Assembly (NCBI GenBank): GCA_030435675.1
Contig: CM059622.1
Coordinates: forward strand, 13,454,001 to 13,518,000
Direction of reading: 5' to 3'
Source of the DNA: Steinernema hermaphroditum
Lineage: Eukaryota > Nematoda > Chromadorea > Rhabditida > Steinernematidae
DNA length: 64,000 bases
The stretch's first letter is position 1. The number at the start of each line of letters is the position of its first letter. The notes beneath the pieces are model-generated. The model did no database searches and was not told the origin of the DNA. It saw only the letters and a list, made by a program, of their open reading frames with translations. Shown piece after piece: positions 13,354-23,559 of this stretch. The position numbers and the translations under genes were made by a program.

Positions 13354-14220
13354 ATGGATATCAAAATCTTCGATTTTATCGTAAACATGGTCTGCCAGTC
13401 CGTCTCTCCCGTACAAGTTACCTCTGGTCTCCAGAAACTCGCCATGACTGAACCACAGAAGCCGAAGTTCGTCCTCTCGATCTGCGCCACCATCCATGTC
13501 CCCTCCGATCCGAAGGGAAAGGTCCTCTGGCAGTGCAGCGACGCCGAAGTCGACCAAGAAGGTCGGAACCTGGTCATGTTGAACATTGTCCCCTGCCAGG
13601 ACATCACTCCGAAGAATCTGAAGCCTCTGGAGGAGGTCAGTTTCTCCCGGCCCCTCCAGTTCAAAACTCTCATCGTGAACCGACTCGAGCGGTTCCCCGA
13701 ACTGCCTATGATCGGAAGGAATTTCGAGAACCTACAGATCATGGCCCTTGAACTCAGATCCAAGCAGTTCGAGACGTTCTTCGCCGACTGTTTGCAGTCG
13801 ACGTCCCTCAAGAAGCTTCGTCTCTCGAAGGTCCTTCTGAACAAGACCCTCAGCAACGCCTTCCACCGCCGCTTCTTCAAGAACGACCTTAGAAACGTCC
13901 ACATCTCGGAGTGCGCTATGGACATGGACAAGATGATCGAGACCAAGGAGGGGAAAAAGAAGGCCGAGCCCGAACCCTTCGCGATGAAGGCGATGTTCGT
14001 CAAGAGGGCCATCGAGGATTGGGTCGAGAACGAAGCGCCCAAACTGGAGGTCCTGGAGGTGTCCACCGAGGGGAAGGTGGAGATGCGCCAGAAGAACCTG
14101 ACCAATCTGCCGACTAACGTCCGCGCCAAACTGAAGGTCTACGAGGAGACCTTCTCGGAGGCGAAGCACCAGAACAAGAACTTCTGGAAGCTCCGGTTCG
14201 ATCTCGCTCGCAAAGCTTAA
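13354..14220 (+). CDS. F-box-like family protein (paralogue B)
   Basis: Single-exon, 288 residues from the ATG at 13354 (MDIKIFDFIVNMV); an ATG two codons upstream (13348) is equally possible, while the longer frame to 13258 begins at GTG and is unlikely. The start resembles the MDxxPxxF family but lacks the proline. The middle has leucine-rich spacing (LKKLRLSKVLL and similar) as in F-box proteins that place substrates on a leucine-rich surface. The C-terminal third is rich in Lys and Glu. GC content at third positions is clearly higher than in the upstream neighbour. An AATAAA lies at 14256-14261, 36 bp after the stop. Likely an SCF substrate adaptor by family inference; no direct evidence. 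Confidence 0.6.
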   Translation: MDIKIFDFIVNMVCQSVSPVQVTSGLQKLAMTEPQKPKFVLSICATIHVPSDPKGKVLWQCSDAEVDQEGRNLVMLNIVPCQDITPKNLKPLEEVSFSRPLQFKTLIVNRLERFPELPMIGRNFENLQIMALELRSKQFETFFADCLQSTSLKKLRLSKVLLNKTLSNAFHRRFFKNDLRNVHISECAMDMDKMIETKEGKKKAEPEPFAMKAMFVKRAIEDWVENEAPKLEVLEVSTEGKVEMRQKNLTNLPTNVRAKLKVYEETFSEAKHQNKNFWKLRFDLARKA

Positions 14221-14749
14221 CATTCTGTGATTACCTCGGCTTGATTGAAGTGATGAATAAAACGATTGCATTTAACTCTTTCATCGAATTATCGAGTTAA
14301 CTGAATCCTGAGTGCTCTCAAAAGGATGGCCCTGACTGAACTTGCTTTTTCGGCTTTTTTTTGTCTTACTTCTACTGATATAATAGTGCTTCTCCTTCTT
14401 TTTTGATCTAGAATTCTTGTTACCTGTTCCCTTTATACAATGCATAACGCAGACGCTCCTCTTGGCTGTTTGGGGACTGATAAGGGTTGGCATGACGATT
14501 CCCTTATCGTTGGAAAAACCTGAAAAAAAAAACCTGGCACCCATTTAACTTCGAAATTCGACCTTCGACCATTTCTTGAATATCTAATGATGTGCTATAT
14601 TCCAAATAAACTGATAAATGTCTTTATTTGTCAAAACTGTTATCACGAAAGAAATTTCCGATTTATGCACTAATAAAAAGGAGAGCTGGACTAGTCAGCT
14701 GAGTTCTTGATTATGGCAAAGTCGTGGCAAAAGTAAAGCTCGCACTGGA

Positions 14750-15618
14750 GACTCAAACCGTCTTCTTTCGTCCATCAAACGAAAAAGTTTCCGTCTACTT
14801 CTCCTTCTTCCTCTCTTCTTGTCACGTTCTCTGGCAGCGGAATCGAGAGGATCTCAGCCGGTGCAACGCCTACACTTCCGCACACTTTTTTCGTCACCTC
14901 CCACCCAGGAGTCCACGGCCGCTTTCACGAATGTGATTGTCACTTTGAGAGGCGATTGGATGTCTGGAGACTGCGACATATTCAAATGTCTCTTTTTTCT
15001 CGAATTCAAGAAGGTCAGAAGGAGTTGTTCGGTAGTATCCGTGTGTGGCCAGTGGGGAAGCGTAAGATCACACAGAAATGGGTTATTATTTAGCTGGAGG
15101 GCGAGAAACTCTTCGCTTTCCGGACCTACGTAGATCAGTTTCAACAGCCCGAACGAGAAGCAACTCCGGAACATGTCAAGGCACTCCAGAACGATCTCCT
15201 TTGGGCAGTCAGTCCACAAAAGGAGTGTAGAGTCTGGCCGGGTCCGCAGAGCCACAAAGGGAACAACTCTTCTAGCGATCTCCTCTTTCAAACATCGGAA
15301 TTGGCGGACTTCTAATCCGGGATGACTGGGATGGGAATAAATGATAATATGGTGGAACTCGACGTATCTTCGATCCATCGATAGAAATTCTTCGTGGGAG
15401 TGTGGACCATTTTCGATGTCCCGTCTTTTCTCGTCGGCGATTTCGTAAAACCACCCTTCGCTGTCCTTCGAAATTGTGATGGCGAAAATGCGACGATTTT
15501 CAAGGAATCTTTTAGCGGCGCTTCTCCACTGTCCCGAGAGTTCGGCCATCGTGTACAGGTCCTTTCTGGACAGTCTCTCCAGTACATTCTGACAGAAGAC
15601 ATACTGAATGGAATCCAT
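14750..15618 (-). pseudogene. Broken F-box-like paralogue
   Basis: This minus-strand copy is closely related to the three intact plus-strand paralogues at 32.7, 34.3 and 38.7 kb. It begins at 15618 with MDSIQY and is preceded by the same TTTCAG acceptor. It stays in frame to about 14875, where comparison with the 38.7-kb copy shows an 11-nt deletion after the segment encoding SWVGGDEK; the frame then shifts and stops at 14854. Homology resumes in another frame, and further down a CGA arginine codon conserved in the paralogues (before Trp-Thr-Lys-Glu-Asp) is TGA here. Two independent disabling changes make it a pseudogene, though a shortened product of about 254 residues could still be made. 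Confidence 0.85.
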
Positions 15619-15779
15619 CGGGAGGGAATCTGAAACAACGCTGAGTGAGTTTCGGAACACCGAGAGCGATCGACGATGACTGGATCGAAGTGGAAGAGAG
15701 TGAGCGGTATCAGTTAAACCATTCGAACTGTGTTTGCTTTGCAATGTTTACTGATGAAAATTAAATGAAAAAGAAGGAA

Positions 15780-15850
15780 AGGAATGGTGATTCGAACCCG
15801 TGACCTCCGGATCTGGATCGCATCGGAAACTGCCCCGCAAGCGGAATTCC
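15780..15850 (-). repeat. Degenerate tRNA-like sequence
   Basis: The minus strand contains a box-B/T-loop sequence (GGGTTCGAATC) preceded by AGGTC, and upstream a box-A-like segment. The T stem does not close and the anticodon stem needs a bulge, so this is a decayed tRNA or SINE rather than a working tRNA. It lies between two pseudogenes. Confidence 0.3.
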
Positions 15851-15871
15851 TTTTTCGCAGAATTTGAAACA

Positions 15872-16770
15872 CACTTTTCGTCAGAATTCTTCGCATTGCC
15901 TGATTGTAGAGTTTGTCATAATAACAAGGGTGCACGCCATGACGACGTAGGCGCTCACGTGAGAGAACGTCGACACAGTGACACCTACAATGCCGATCAG
16001 AAGGGAACAAACATGAATATCACCGGAACAACAGTGACGATCATCAGATAGGGCTGGAACTTAATGTGCATTTCCAACGTCTTCCTGCTCATTAACTTCT
16101 CCATCTTGGCCATATGGTGTCTCGGAAGAGGAAAGCGATCACGATGAACGTGGCCGACAGGACACCGAAGAGGAAGAGAACGAGGAGCAAGTATTTCCTC
16201 CATCCATACGGCTGAAAGCAAAAGAATCCATCTGTGTGGGTCGCTTCAAGCATCTCGGGGTAGTCATCGTGGGGGACGGCCAGTAGGCGCTAGATAACAG
16301 TGGTTAGGGTTGCCACACCCATGTGGACACAGACACAAAAGACGACGCCCCATGTTCTATTCACCATCTTGCCATTCTCAGGCATGCGAATAGGAAGTAG
16401 CGATGTGAGAAGGCAAGGGCCAATCCGCAGTTGCACATGCATATGAACATGAGAAGGGAGAAGAAATGGGCGACATAGTCGTTCGAAATGATGAGGGCAA
16501 TGGGTCCCGCGGCGCGAAGACAGAAAAGGGGGTACTGGGGATGGAAGTGGAGAAGGGCGGCGAAGGTGATGGTAAGCAGGTTCCACGACATGATGTTCAG
16601 AAGGAAGGTTCTCTCTGTCCGAACGTTCGAACAAATGAAGAGCTCCGTTTTTTAGCTTCAATCGATTTACCATTATCGGCATCCTTGGTAGTGGGCAGCG
16701 AAGAACACTTCCAGCAGAGCTCTTAGGCGATGTCTTGATCCGAAAGGCCGTTAGATCGAACACAATCATG
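15872..16770 (-). pseudogene. Broken serpentine chemoreceptor (Str/Srh-like)
   Basis: The minus strand encodes, across several frames, the hydrophobic order of a nematode seven-transmembrane chemoreceptor. One segment contains FHPQYPLF and AAGPIALI (16361-16591); a probable TM4 (TWGVVFCVCVHMGVA) ends at an in-frame TAG at 16288-16290. The same frame then resumes with a DDYPEM loop and TM5 (YLLLVLFLF). TM6 with FQPYLMIVTVVP lies in another frame and TM7 (VVMACTLVIMTN) in yet another. Each change falls inside coding-like sequence without splice consensus. Intact relatives are sensory-neuron GPCRs; this copy cannot make one. Exact class is uncertain. Confidence 0.7.
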
Positions 16771-17123
16771 AACTACCACCGGAGAATTCTAGAGTCGGCA
16801 ACCTTGGAAACGGACGTTCCCAGGCACACAAAGATGATTCTCTGATGTCTCCAATCGAGGAGATGTGTTAGACCATTACAAAGAACTCACAGAACTGGAG
16901 ATTATAATTCTATAATCTATTTCCATGACAATAGGCACAATGTGTCGCCATCCCGATCTCTGTTCAGATACAGTGGTTCTGTGCTTTGGTCAACACATGC
17001 ATTACATAACAAATCGTTTTTGTGATTTCCGATCCCTAATCGGATGTGTAACCAGGTGGTTCGTTCGAATTCGTGTGCCTTGTTTGAACACATTTCCGGC
17101 CATGCCCCGTGTCGAGGGCACGC

Positions 17124-17165
17124 ATAAAAGAGATGACTGAAGCCTCTCCATTCAGTCCCCTCAAA
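17124..17165 (+). promoter_or_regulatory. TATA-like core promoter and short leader
   Basis: ATAAAA at 17124-17129 lies about 37 bp before the ATG at 17166, with a pyrimidine-rich CTCTCCATTCAG initiator-like stretch between. The spacing suggests direct transcription with a very short leader. Confidence 0.45.
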
Positions 17166-17726
17166 ATGTTGAAGCTCTTCGCCCTCCTCGCCCTCCTTGC
17201 GACGCTCTCTCAGGGCGCCAAACTCACCAGAGATCCGGCGACGTGCCGGGTTGTGAAGCCCTTCCTCAGCTGGTTCTCCGACAGCTGCACCTTCAAGAAC
17301 GTTTGCATCAACGGGAAACTCTTCTCGCAGCCCTACAGATGCCCCAAAAACGCTCACTGCAGCGAGGAGCGTGGATCCGAGGAGTGCGCCTGTGACGACG
17401 GCTTTCAGTGGGACGACAAGAAGCAGAACTGCGTCGACGTGAGTGAGACATCTCCGACATCCCACAAGGTCCCCTTTCAGCCCAAGAACCCCGGGGGCGA
17501 CCCCAACGCACCCTGCCTCGACTCCGATGGCCGATCCTACAAGCCCGGACTGACTTACTTCGTCGGCGGGTGTCGCTGGACGAAGCTCTGCCTGAACGGG
17601 ACGCTCTACACGCAGTGCTACGAGTGTCCCCAGAACGCCTACTGTGGCCAGGTGAACGGAAGCGAGGGCTGCGTCTGCGATGGACAGTTCCACTGGGATG
17701 CCAACAAGAAGAACTGCATCGCCTGA
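17166..17726 (+). CDS. Secreted two-repeat cysteine-rich protein
   Basis: Intronless, 186 residues from the ATG at 17166; the upstream in-frame start at 17109 is rejected because this ATG gives a clean signal peptide (MLKLFALLALLATLSQG, cleavage near residue 18). The mature protein has two homologous modules of about 65 residues joined by a Ser/Thr/Pro-rich linker. Each has eight cysteines, with shared landmarks: C-x-x-N/L-G-K/T-L-[FY], the CPxNAxC block, then CxCDxxFxWDxxKxNC. The second half of each module resembles an EGF-like or chitin-binding fold, but I cannot assign a family. NGT and NGS sequons occur in the second module. Probably extracellular; function unknown. Confidence 0.8.
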   Translation: MLKLFALLALLATLSQGAKLTRDPATCRVVKPFLSWFSDSCTFKNVCINGKLFSQPYRCPKNAHCSEERGSEECACDDGFQWDDKKQNCVDVSETSPTSHKVPFQPKNPGGDPNAPCLDSDGRSYKPGLTYFVGGCRWTKLCLNGTLYTQCYECPQNAYCGQVNGSEGCVCDGQFHWDANKKNCIA

Positions 17727-18673
17727 TTTGCCTAATACTGTCCGAAATGTCACATGAAGAGAAAAGTTGGAATGAGTTTAGTCGTAACCAAGTGCAAGGT
17801 CTTCTTGTCGTCAGCTATGACAATCGAGTGACACATGAGAGCAAAGACTACTCAGAATCCAGAAAAGAGCATTCGAATCGCCTTTTATTCATAGTCCATA
17901 CATGGTGCATACTACCTGAATGGTTGATCACACCCTTCTCCGATCGTCTCCGTCAGAATTTTTTCGGAACATTTGATGTATCAACTCTGAACATCAACGA
18001 TCGAACTTTTCTGATTTAACATGTTCGATAACTAAGACAACTTCCATACAGCCGCCGTCACATCCCACTAGGACGTGTTATGGCTAAACCAGAACATACT
18101 ATGCCGTGGATTACCATTACATATTTTCCTCAACCATCATGGCGTCAAAAGTGTAGTTTGATGAGACTGATGTCCTCCTCCGTCATTGGATTTTTTCTTT
18201 TTAAATCTTACACAATATCAGAAACGTTTTTTTGGGAAACCTGTTTTGTTTTCTCACAGGGATTGACGGTATAAGGACCGACAGATGGCAGCAGAGACAG
18301 ATCGCCTCTTGCAACGATGATTGGAAGTATCCTCGACGCTGCTGTCTTCTTCAAACTTGGACTTGTTATGGTTTGGATATTTTGTAACTAGTGATAATGC
18401 AGCGTCTTTAGGCCCATCAGGAGAGGAATGGACGTTTTGTAAGTGAATCAAAGGGGAAGGTGATTGTCGTTGTCGAGTGAGAAACAAAGGACGACGTTTC
18501 ATCGATTTCAAAGCTTTGGTTCTTTATGAGTGCTTGTGTTTCTATTCCATTCACTACAGTCCGGTGGTGGTTCTTTTGACTAGATACGTCCCTATCTAGG
18601 CCTTTTAAAACTGTTTCACAAAAGATGCCAACAACAAAGCATCGATTTCATTGGAAGGCACTGTACAAACACG
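17727..18673. other. Intergenic, nothing supported
   Basis: This is 3' flank shared by two convergent genes. Only short frames occur, and I see no repeat or RNA gene. Confidence 0.5.
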
Positions 18674-20896
18674 TTAAAACCCAACAACCGAATAAATAAC
18701 AGCTAGCAGCATCGTGGATAAGAAGCCAAAAGCAGCAGCACCCTTGTCGATTTCATAGTGCAACAGAAAACCCTTGTTCCCCGGTTTTGCTTCGTAGCTG
18801 ATGGAGATCTTCTTTGTGACGATGCCTTCCGGTAGATCTAAGTTCGTAATCTGCGCCGCGTTCGAGTATCTGAAGCAGACTCTGTAGGACACACATTTGA
18901 GCATCGCCTTTCTGACTTGTAAACGCCCTTATCATCGGCGTTCTTGATGGTGAAGTTTCCGAGTTGGTCGTCGAGAGAGACGATCTTTATCTTAAACTTC
19001 TTGTTCTTGTCGTCGGCGGCCTGCAGAGTCACCAGAAGATGCTCTTCTGCGGCGTTCGGTTGCTGATAGGAGGAGGTCATGACCAGTCCTTGGTCGGTGA
19101 TGTTCACTTCTCGTAAGCTGTTGTCGTCTGAAAAAGAGTCACGGATCTGCTTTGCGACTAATCTAGCGTCACTCCTAACTGCTTGTTAGGGGCGGACTGA
19201 TATTGACCGTCGCCGAGGTGTTCTTCCCAGGTTGAACACGGATACCCGAACCGAAGACGACAGTGTCTTTCCAATGCGCACTAGAGCTGGATCTGAAAAG
19301 CGTCCTTGAAAAGCGACACAGAAAAGAAGTGACTCTTACGTCACAGAATAGAGCGGGTAGATGTAGTCGTTATTGAGGAACAGCTGAACGTCGATGGGCG
19401 ACGCCTTCTTCTAAACGTGGCAAGAGGGCTTGTCATGTACGAGCCAGCAAGAACATACGTCATCCTTGAAAACGATTTCATCAATCTTCAAGCCCACCGA
19501 ATCATTTGTTGACGTTCTGGGCGACAACATGATAAGTGGACGATCTTCGGAGATGTCTACAGGAAGAGAGCTGCCATTGTAGAAAAGCGAATTTGGGGTG
19601 ATGATGTTGGAGAGCAGGTCATTTGCTGAAGATAAGATATGGGATAGATCGGACATACATAAAGGTTGTGTCTATCTAGACCACGAACTGGAGGTGGGCA
19701 CCACTCGGCCGGGTTAGCTGTTCAGACGATCCGTTAGTCGTTGAGCAGTCCACGGATCAGATCAGCTGATTTCTGAGGGATCGGCTGATTAGCTAACTCA
19801 GCCGACTGAGCCGATCATACAGCCGAGCAGTAGCCGCTACTCATCTCTAGACCTAACCATGCGCAGCCTATCGTAAAACATACCTTTCACACACTTACTA
19901 ACAAGGAGCGTTCTCAAATTATCCCACTTTCACTGAAAATTGGCGAAGAGATAGACATGACAGAGTATAGCAAAGTCATATAGGTTTCATCGATGAATGG
20001 GGGTTTAAGCTATTTAAGATAGGTGATATTGTCCTCTATAATTGTAAGGTGTCCTGATGCGATCTCCCTGACGCCGCAAAAAATACGGTATTCTTGTCAG
20101 TGTTTGTCATTTTTTGTCCAATTTACTTTCTGCAAGAAAGTGGTTGTTAATTTACAATGATCATTTTCGCTTTAAATGCCGAAAACCCTAGAAAATCGCT
20201 CAAAAAAACGACAAACACTGACAAGAATACCGTATATTTTGCGGTCTCAGGGACGTCGGTTCAGGAGACCATACAATTATAGAGGACAACATCATCTGCC
20301 TTAAATAAACCCCCCATTCACCGATAAGACCTATATAGCTTTGCTACACTCCACCACGTCTATCTCCCTGCCAAATTTCAGCCGAAGCGGCGTGGGATAG
20401 TTTAAGAACTCTCCTTGTACGTATTTCAATGACTAGTATTGACACTCCTACCATTTTTCTTTGGCACAATGCAGAAGAGAATCTTTTCCGCAGAATCCGG
20501 CGCCGTGAATACGTCGTTGGATACCAACTTGAAGACAACCGAAAAAGATGCCTGAAGTCGCGCCCCGAATTTGCTGTCGAATCTTGTGTTGAGGTAGCTA
20601 AACACACCAGTAACCACTTTTTTGAAGCCACCACCTACAAAGAAGGATCCTTATCCAGTTGGACCACGATGGACTCGGCTCCATTTGAAATACTACTTGC
20701 CGCCACGATCACTTCAAGATTCATGCCGGTAAATGTCATTTGTGGGGTTTTCTGCAAGTCGCCGGCATTGAACAGATGTGTAGAATCGATGGGATACGTG
20801 TCCGCCACTGAAATCGAGGCTATTCCAAACATCAAAACACAGAACGCTACCAGAGAGGGCGAAAAACGCCGGGAGAAAAAGGAGCGACCACATCAT
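18674..20896 (-). CDS. Secreted, probably GPI-anchored nematode protein (eight exons)
   Basis: Exons (minus): 20851-20896, 20639-20807, 20452-20597, 19459-19625, 19340-19410, 19180-19292, 18917-19127, 18674-18869. All junctions are GT-AG and phases agree, giving 372 residues. A signal peptide (MMWSLLFLPAFFALS) opens the protein. The body is beta-rich with YPIDS, PSFYLNTRF and several N-glycosylation sequons. The C-terminus is a hydrophobic tail (AAAFGFLSTMLLAVIYSVVGF is the last segment) without a cytosolic end, as in GPI-attachment signals. The architecture resembles nematode CUB-like surface/immune-response proteins, although PSFYLNTRF also recalls galectin-like sheets; the family is not settled. 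Intron 3 (826 bp) holds a foldback element. Confidence 0.7.
19901..20418. mobile_element. Foldback MITE inside an intron
   Basis: Arms of about 215 bp (about 19901-20115 and 20205-20418) are inverted copies at roughly 80% identity, beginning ACAAGGAG at the outer ends and meeting at an AT-rich centre of about 90 bp. No transposase frame is present. The bases immediately outside differ, so a target duplication is not certain (a TA is possible). It lies within intron 3 of the secreted-protein gene, 33 bp from the splice donor. Confidence 0.85.
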
Positions 20897-22765
20897 GGCA
20901 GAGACTGGGATGGAGTAGTTCTCCGCGGGTTATATCAAGAACGCCAACGAGAGATTACCTTCTTATCACATCGTCCCCTCGTCATGCACTCTTGCGACAC
21001 CCTTCGCGGGCTGACTCATGCTAGACAAATAGACGAAAAAAGCGTTTGCTGAGTCCAAAAGGAGAATACGCCCGATGCTAACAAGAAATGCAAATATTGT
21101 CAGGTGTGGGGACAGGTTGTGAGAGATTCCAAGTGACAAGAGGCGAGTTGGAACACAGACTCGATCATTGGCATCCAAAATATAGTTGTGGTGACCGCCT
21201 ATGACCCTTTTAAAGGGTGTCCAAGGGCGACCACTATGGAACACTCTGAGAGCTCAAGAAATAGACAATTTTATGAGGCACACATTAATAAAAAGGCTGA
21301 TCTATGAACCAGAGCCAGCTGGTCTCAGTATCTCGCGTTAGCGGGTGATGAGCTACCACTGGCTGTGATGAACAATTGAAAAAAGTCGGCCAAAGGCTAC
21401 TCACCGGAAGGATTTTAGAAACGCGTAGTCAAACCTTTTCCAATGAATAGATGACGTCAAGTTTAAACATGCACAGTTAGCATGACGCTAATCTGCAGTG
21501 ACTGTGAACTGACGTGACTCATTGCACCACCGGTGTCAGTTGAGTGACATAGCTTGTCAGTTACATACATACCGTAGTTGATAACGACCGCACCAGGGTA
21601 CACAGGGTGTGCCGTTAGTAGTGCAACGCTTTCAGTGGTACAGAAACGAAGATATAATGATTTATTCAAAATAAGAACCTACACGTCATTGTGGTGATTC
21701 GACACTCGAAACTTTATGAAATTTCATCGATCTTTCGGTCTTGACACCGTGATTCGAATAATTTTCGGATAGGATCGAAGTCGAAGGGTTTTTTTTGGTG
21801 CTTTCTGATCAAACTCGGCTTAAAATATTCGTTTTTTCCAAGAACGAGTCCCGGTTCTTCTCCAACCGAGTAATCAACGACTGGAACGCGCTCTCCGCCA
21901 CAATCGTCAACTCAGCAACACCAAAGCTATTCCGCAGTCGAATCCGAAATCACGTTTTTCCCGATGGACGTCGTTGATATCGCTACGCTTGTCTGTTATT
22001 CTCAATACTTGATTGTGCCAACTTCCCTATATTCTAACTGTTATGCCAGCCGCTATCACCCATTGTTCTCCCTCACTCTATAGTCGAATTCAAAAAACTT
22101 GTACCCTTTTCGGCGTTTGGTCCTGGCACGCCATTTTTGCATATTCGGGGCGTGTGGTCGCGTCGTTCATAAGGCGAAATAGTGAATTTGGTGAACCGAC
22201 CGTAGTCTTTGCCGTTTTTCTCCATGTTTTCGTGCGTTTTTTGGAAAACTGCAAGCATAGCCCTCTTCCTTAATCAATTGCGCGTCGAATGAGCGCCGAC
22301 TCACAGAAGGTAGAGTTTTCCTCGCGGAGGAGTAGCATTTTTTCGAACTGGCTACCAATATTTTCCAGCTTTTTGTCCAATTGCTGTGGGTTTTCACGTT
22401 TTAATCGCGCCCTAATTGTTATAGAAGTGCTCCGGCCAGAGTGTTGTAACACCCAATTGCTGTTGTTGTTTACATGCAGATGTGGATAAATGATTTGATT
22501 TGTTTAATCTCGTCTAGACAGAATTCTGGAATGCCATTTCCATCAGCATCCTAAGGCCAGACCGGTAAGAAGTCAGACAACTGTTTTGGCGACAGCGCAC
22601 GGTATATCTACGTACTTGACCTCGTCTCTGATATTTAGAGAACATCAAAGAATTTGGGTTTTTGGGTGCCTTCTGTTCTGGTCAAACTCGGGATATTTCT
22701 GCTTTATTTTTTGCTTTACTGTACGGGAAAATTTATTCTGCTGGGTATTGTAGTCACATCGTATC
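20897..22765. other. Intergenic stretch with retroelement scrap
   Basis: No supported gene apart from the retroelement fragment at 21795-21977. The remainder contains only short frames; I see no RNA gene. Confidence 0.5.
21795..21977 (+). mobile_element. Non-LTR retrotransposon C-terminal fragment
   Basis: Sixty codons with the pattern FFSNRVINDWNALS followed by ATPKLFRSRIRNH. This matches the conserved end of CR1/Jockey-like reverse-transcriptase polyproteins (FFxxRVxxxWNxLP...FKxxL). No polymerase core lies upstream. It is a short dead 3' fragment, distinct from the RTE-like one near 8 kb. Confidence 0.6.
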
Positions 22766-23466
22766 TCACGGCATGTTGTCGTCATCACCGTCACTTCCAA
22801 GAATTGTCACATGCTGCAGTTCATCGTCACTCTCAGAGTCGATTTCCCCTAAAGAAAGCAAACTTAATTAGCATCACTACACGCTACATTAACCTGAAGC
22901 ACTGAATGCAGAAAAATGCGAGTAATGATACGGATTGATGCACTCCTGAAGCCAAAATTCAGAAGGCTCTCAAGCGCCCGACAGATACCTCATGAGGACC
23001 ATCGGTGAAGCAGTTAGGCAAGCTCACGAACTGATGCTTCTGAACCGCTGGAAATCGGAAGACACTGTAGATGTGAAGCGGTGCGGAGACTTTCATGTCG
23101 CCGAACTGGAATATTCATCACTTGGCACAGCCAGCTACCGTATACCTGAGAACGTCCGTCGAGTGTTCGTTCGATGGGCACGCATTCGGAAGCGAAATTT
23201 TTCGAGTGGATCGCACGAACGAAGGCGTTCACCGCACTTGGCCGACTTCTCAAACGGCGAAGAATGCTGGATACTGTAGTCGTGACGATTTTGTGGTTGA
23301 AATGCTAGAAACACCAGTAGCATCCCCAATTTCCACGTGAACACACAACAGCCCTGCCAATCAGATACCTCCGAATCCTGTCAATAGTTTGTCGTTCTTC
23401 TGCGGATCTCTTCTTGACACGTCCCTTTCCACGGCAACAGGATGCTTTGCTGGGACTATGAGACAT
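22766..23466 (-). CDS. MH1-only SMAD-like protein
   Basis: Exons (minus): 23369-23466, 23146-23266, 22989-23105, 22894-22945, 22766-22848; all GT-AG, phases consistent, 156 residues from ATG 23464-23466 to TGA. Residues 1-25 are basic with KKR, a possible nuclear signal. Residues about 23-130 match a SMAD MH1 domain: an amphipathic helix (IDRIRSILRRLR), AIHSKN, then ECVPIERTLDGRSQ, a hairpin region, LPNC and ECINPYHY. Three cysteines and the histidine that coordinate zinc in SMAD MH1 domains are present, as are Arg, Gln and Lys at the spacing of the DNA-contacting hairpin residues of SMAD3. The remaining 25 residues are acidic and end the protein; there is no linker or MH2 domain. Likely a nuclear DNA-binding protein related to TGF-beta signalling; partner unknown. 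Confidence 0.8.
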
Positions 23467-23559
23467 TACAGAAGTCTAGAACAGTGGACCGTCTAGACAA
23501 GACGCTTGCTGAACGCCTAACGAAGGTTTCATAGATCAGACGTGAGGGACGGAATGTAT

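Noticed and set aside
13281..14129. 282-codon minus-strand frame opposite F-box-like paralogue B
   Set aside because: It is the complement of a well-supported plus-strand gene in high-GC sequence; no own start context or family.
15780..15850. Functional tRNA
   Set aside because: T-loop is good but T stem and anticodon stem do not close.
16917..17753. 278-codon minus-strand frame opposite the cysteine-rich secreted protein
   Set aside because: Mirror of a gene with signal peptide and conserved cysteines; its leucine/valine-rich content is what antisense reading of that GC-rich gene gives.
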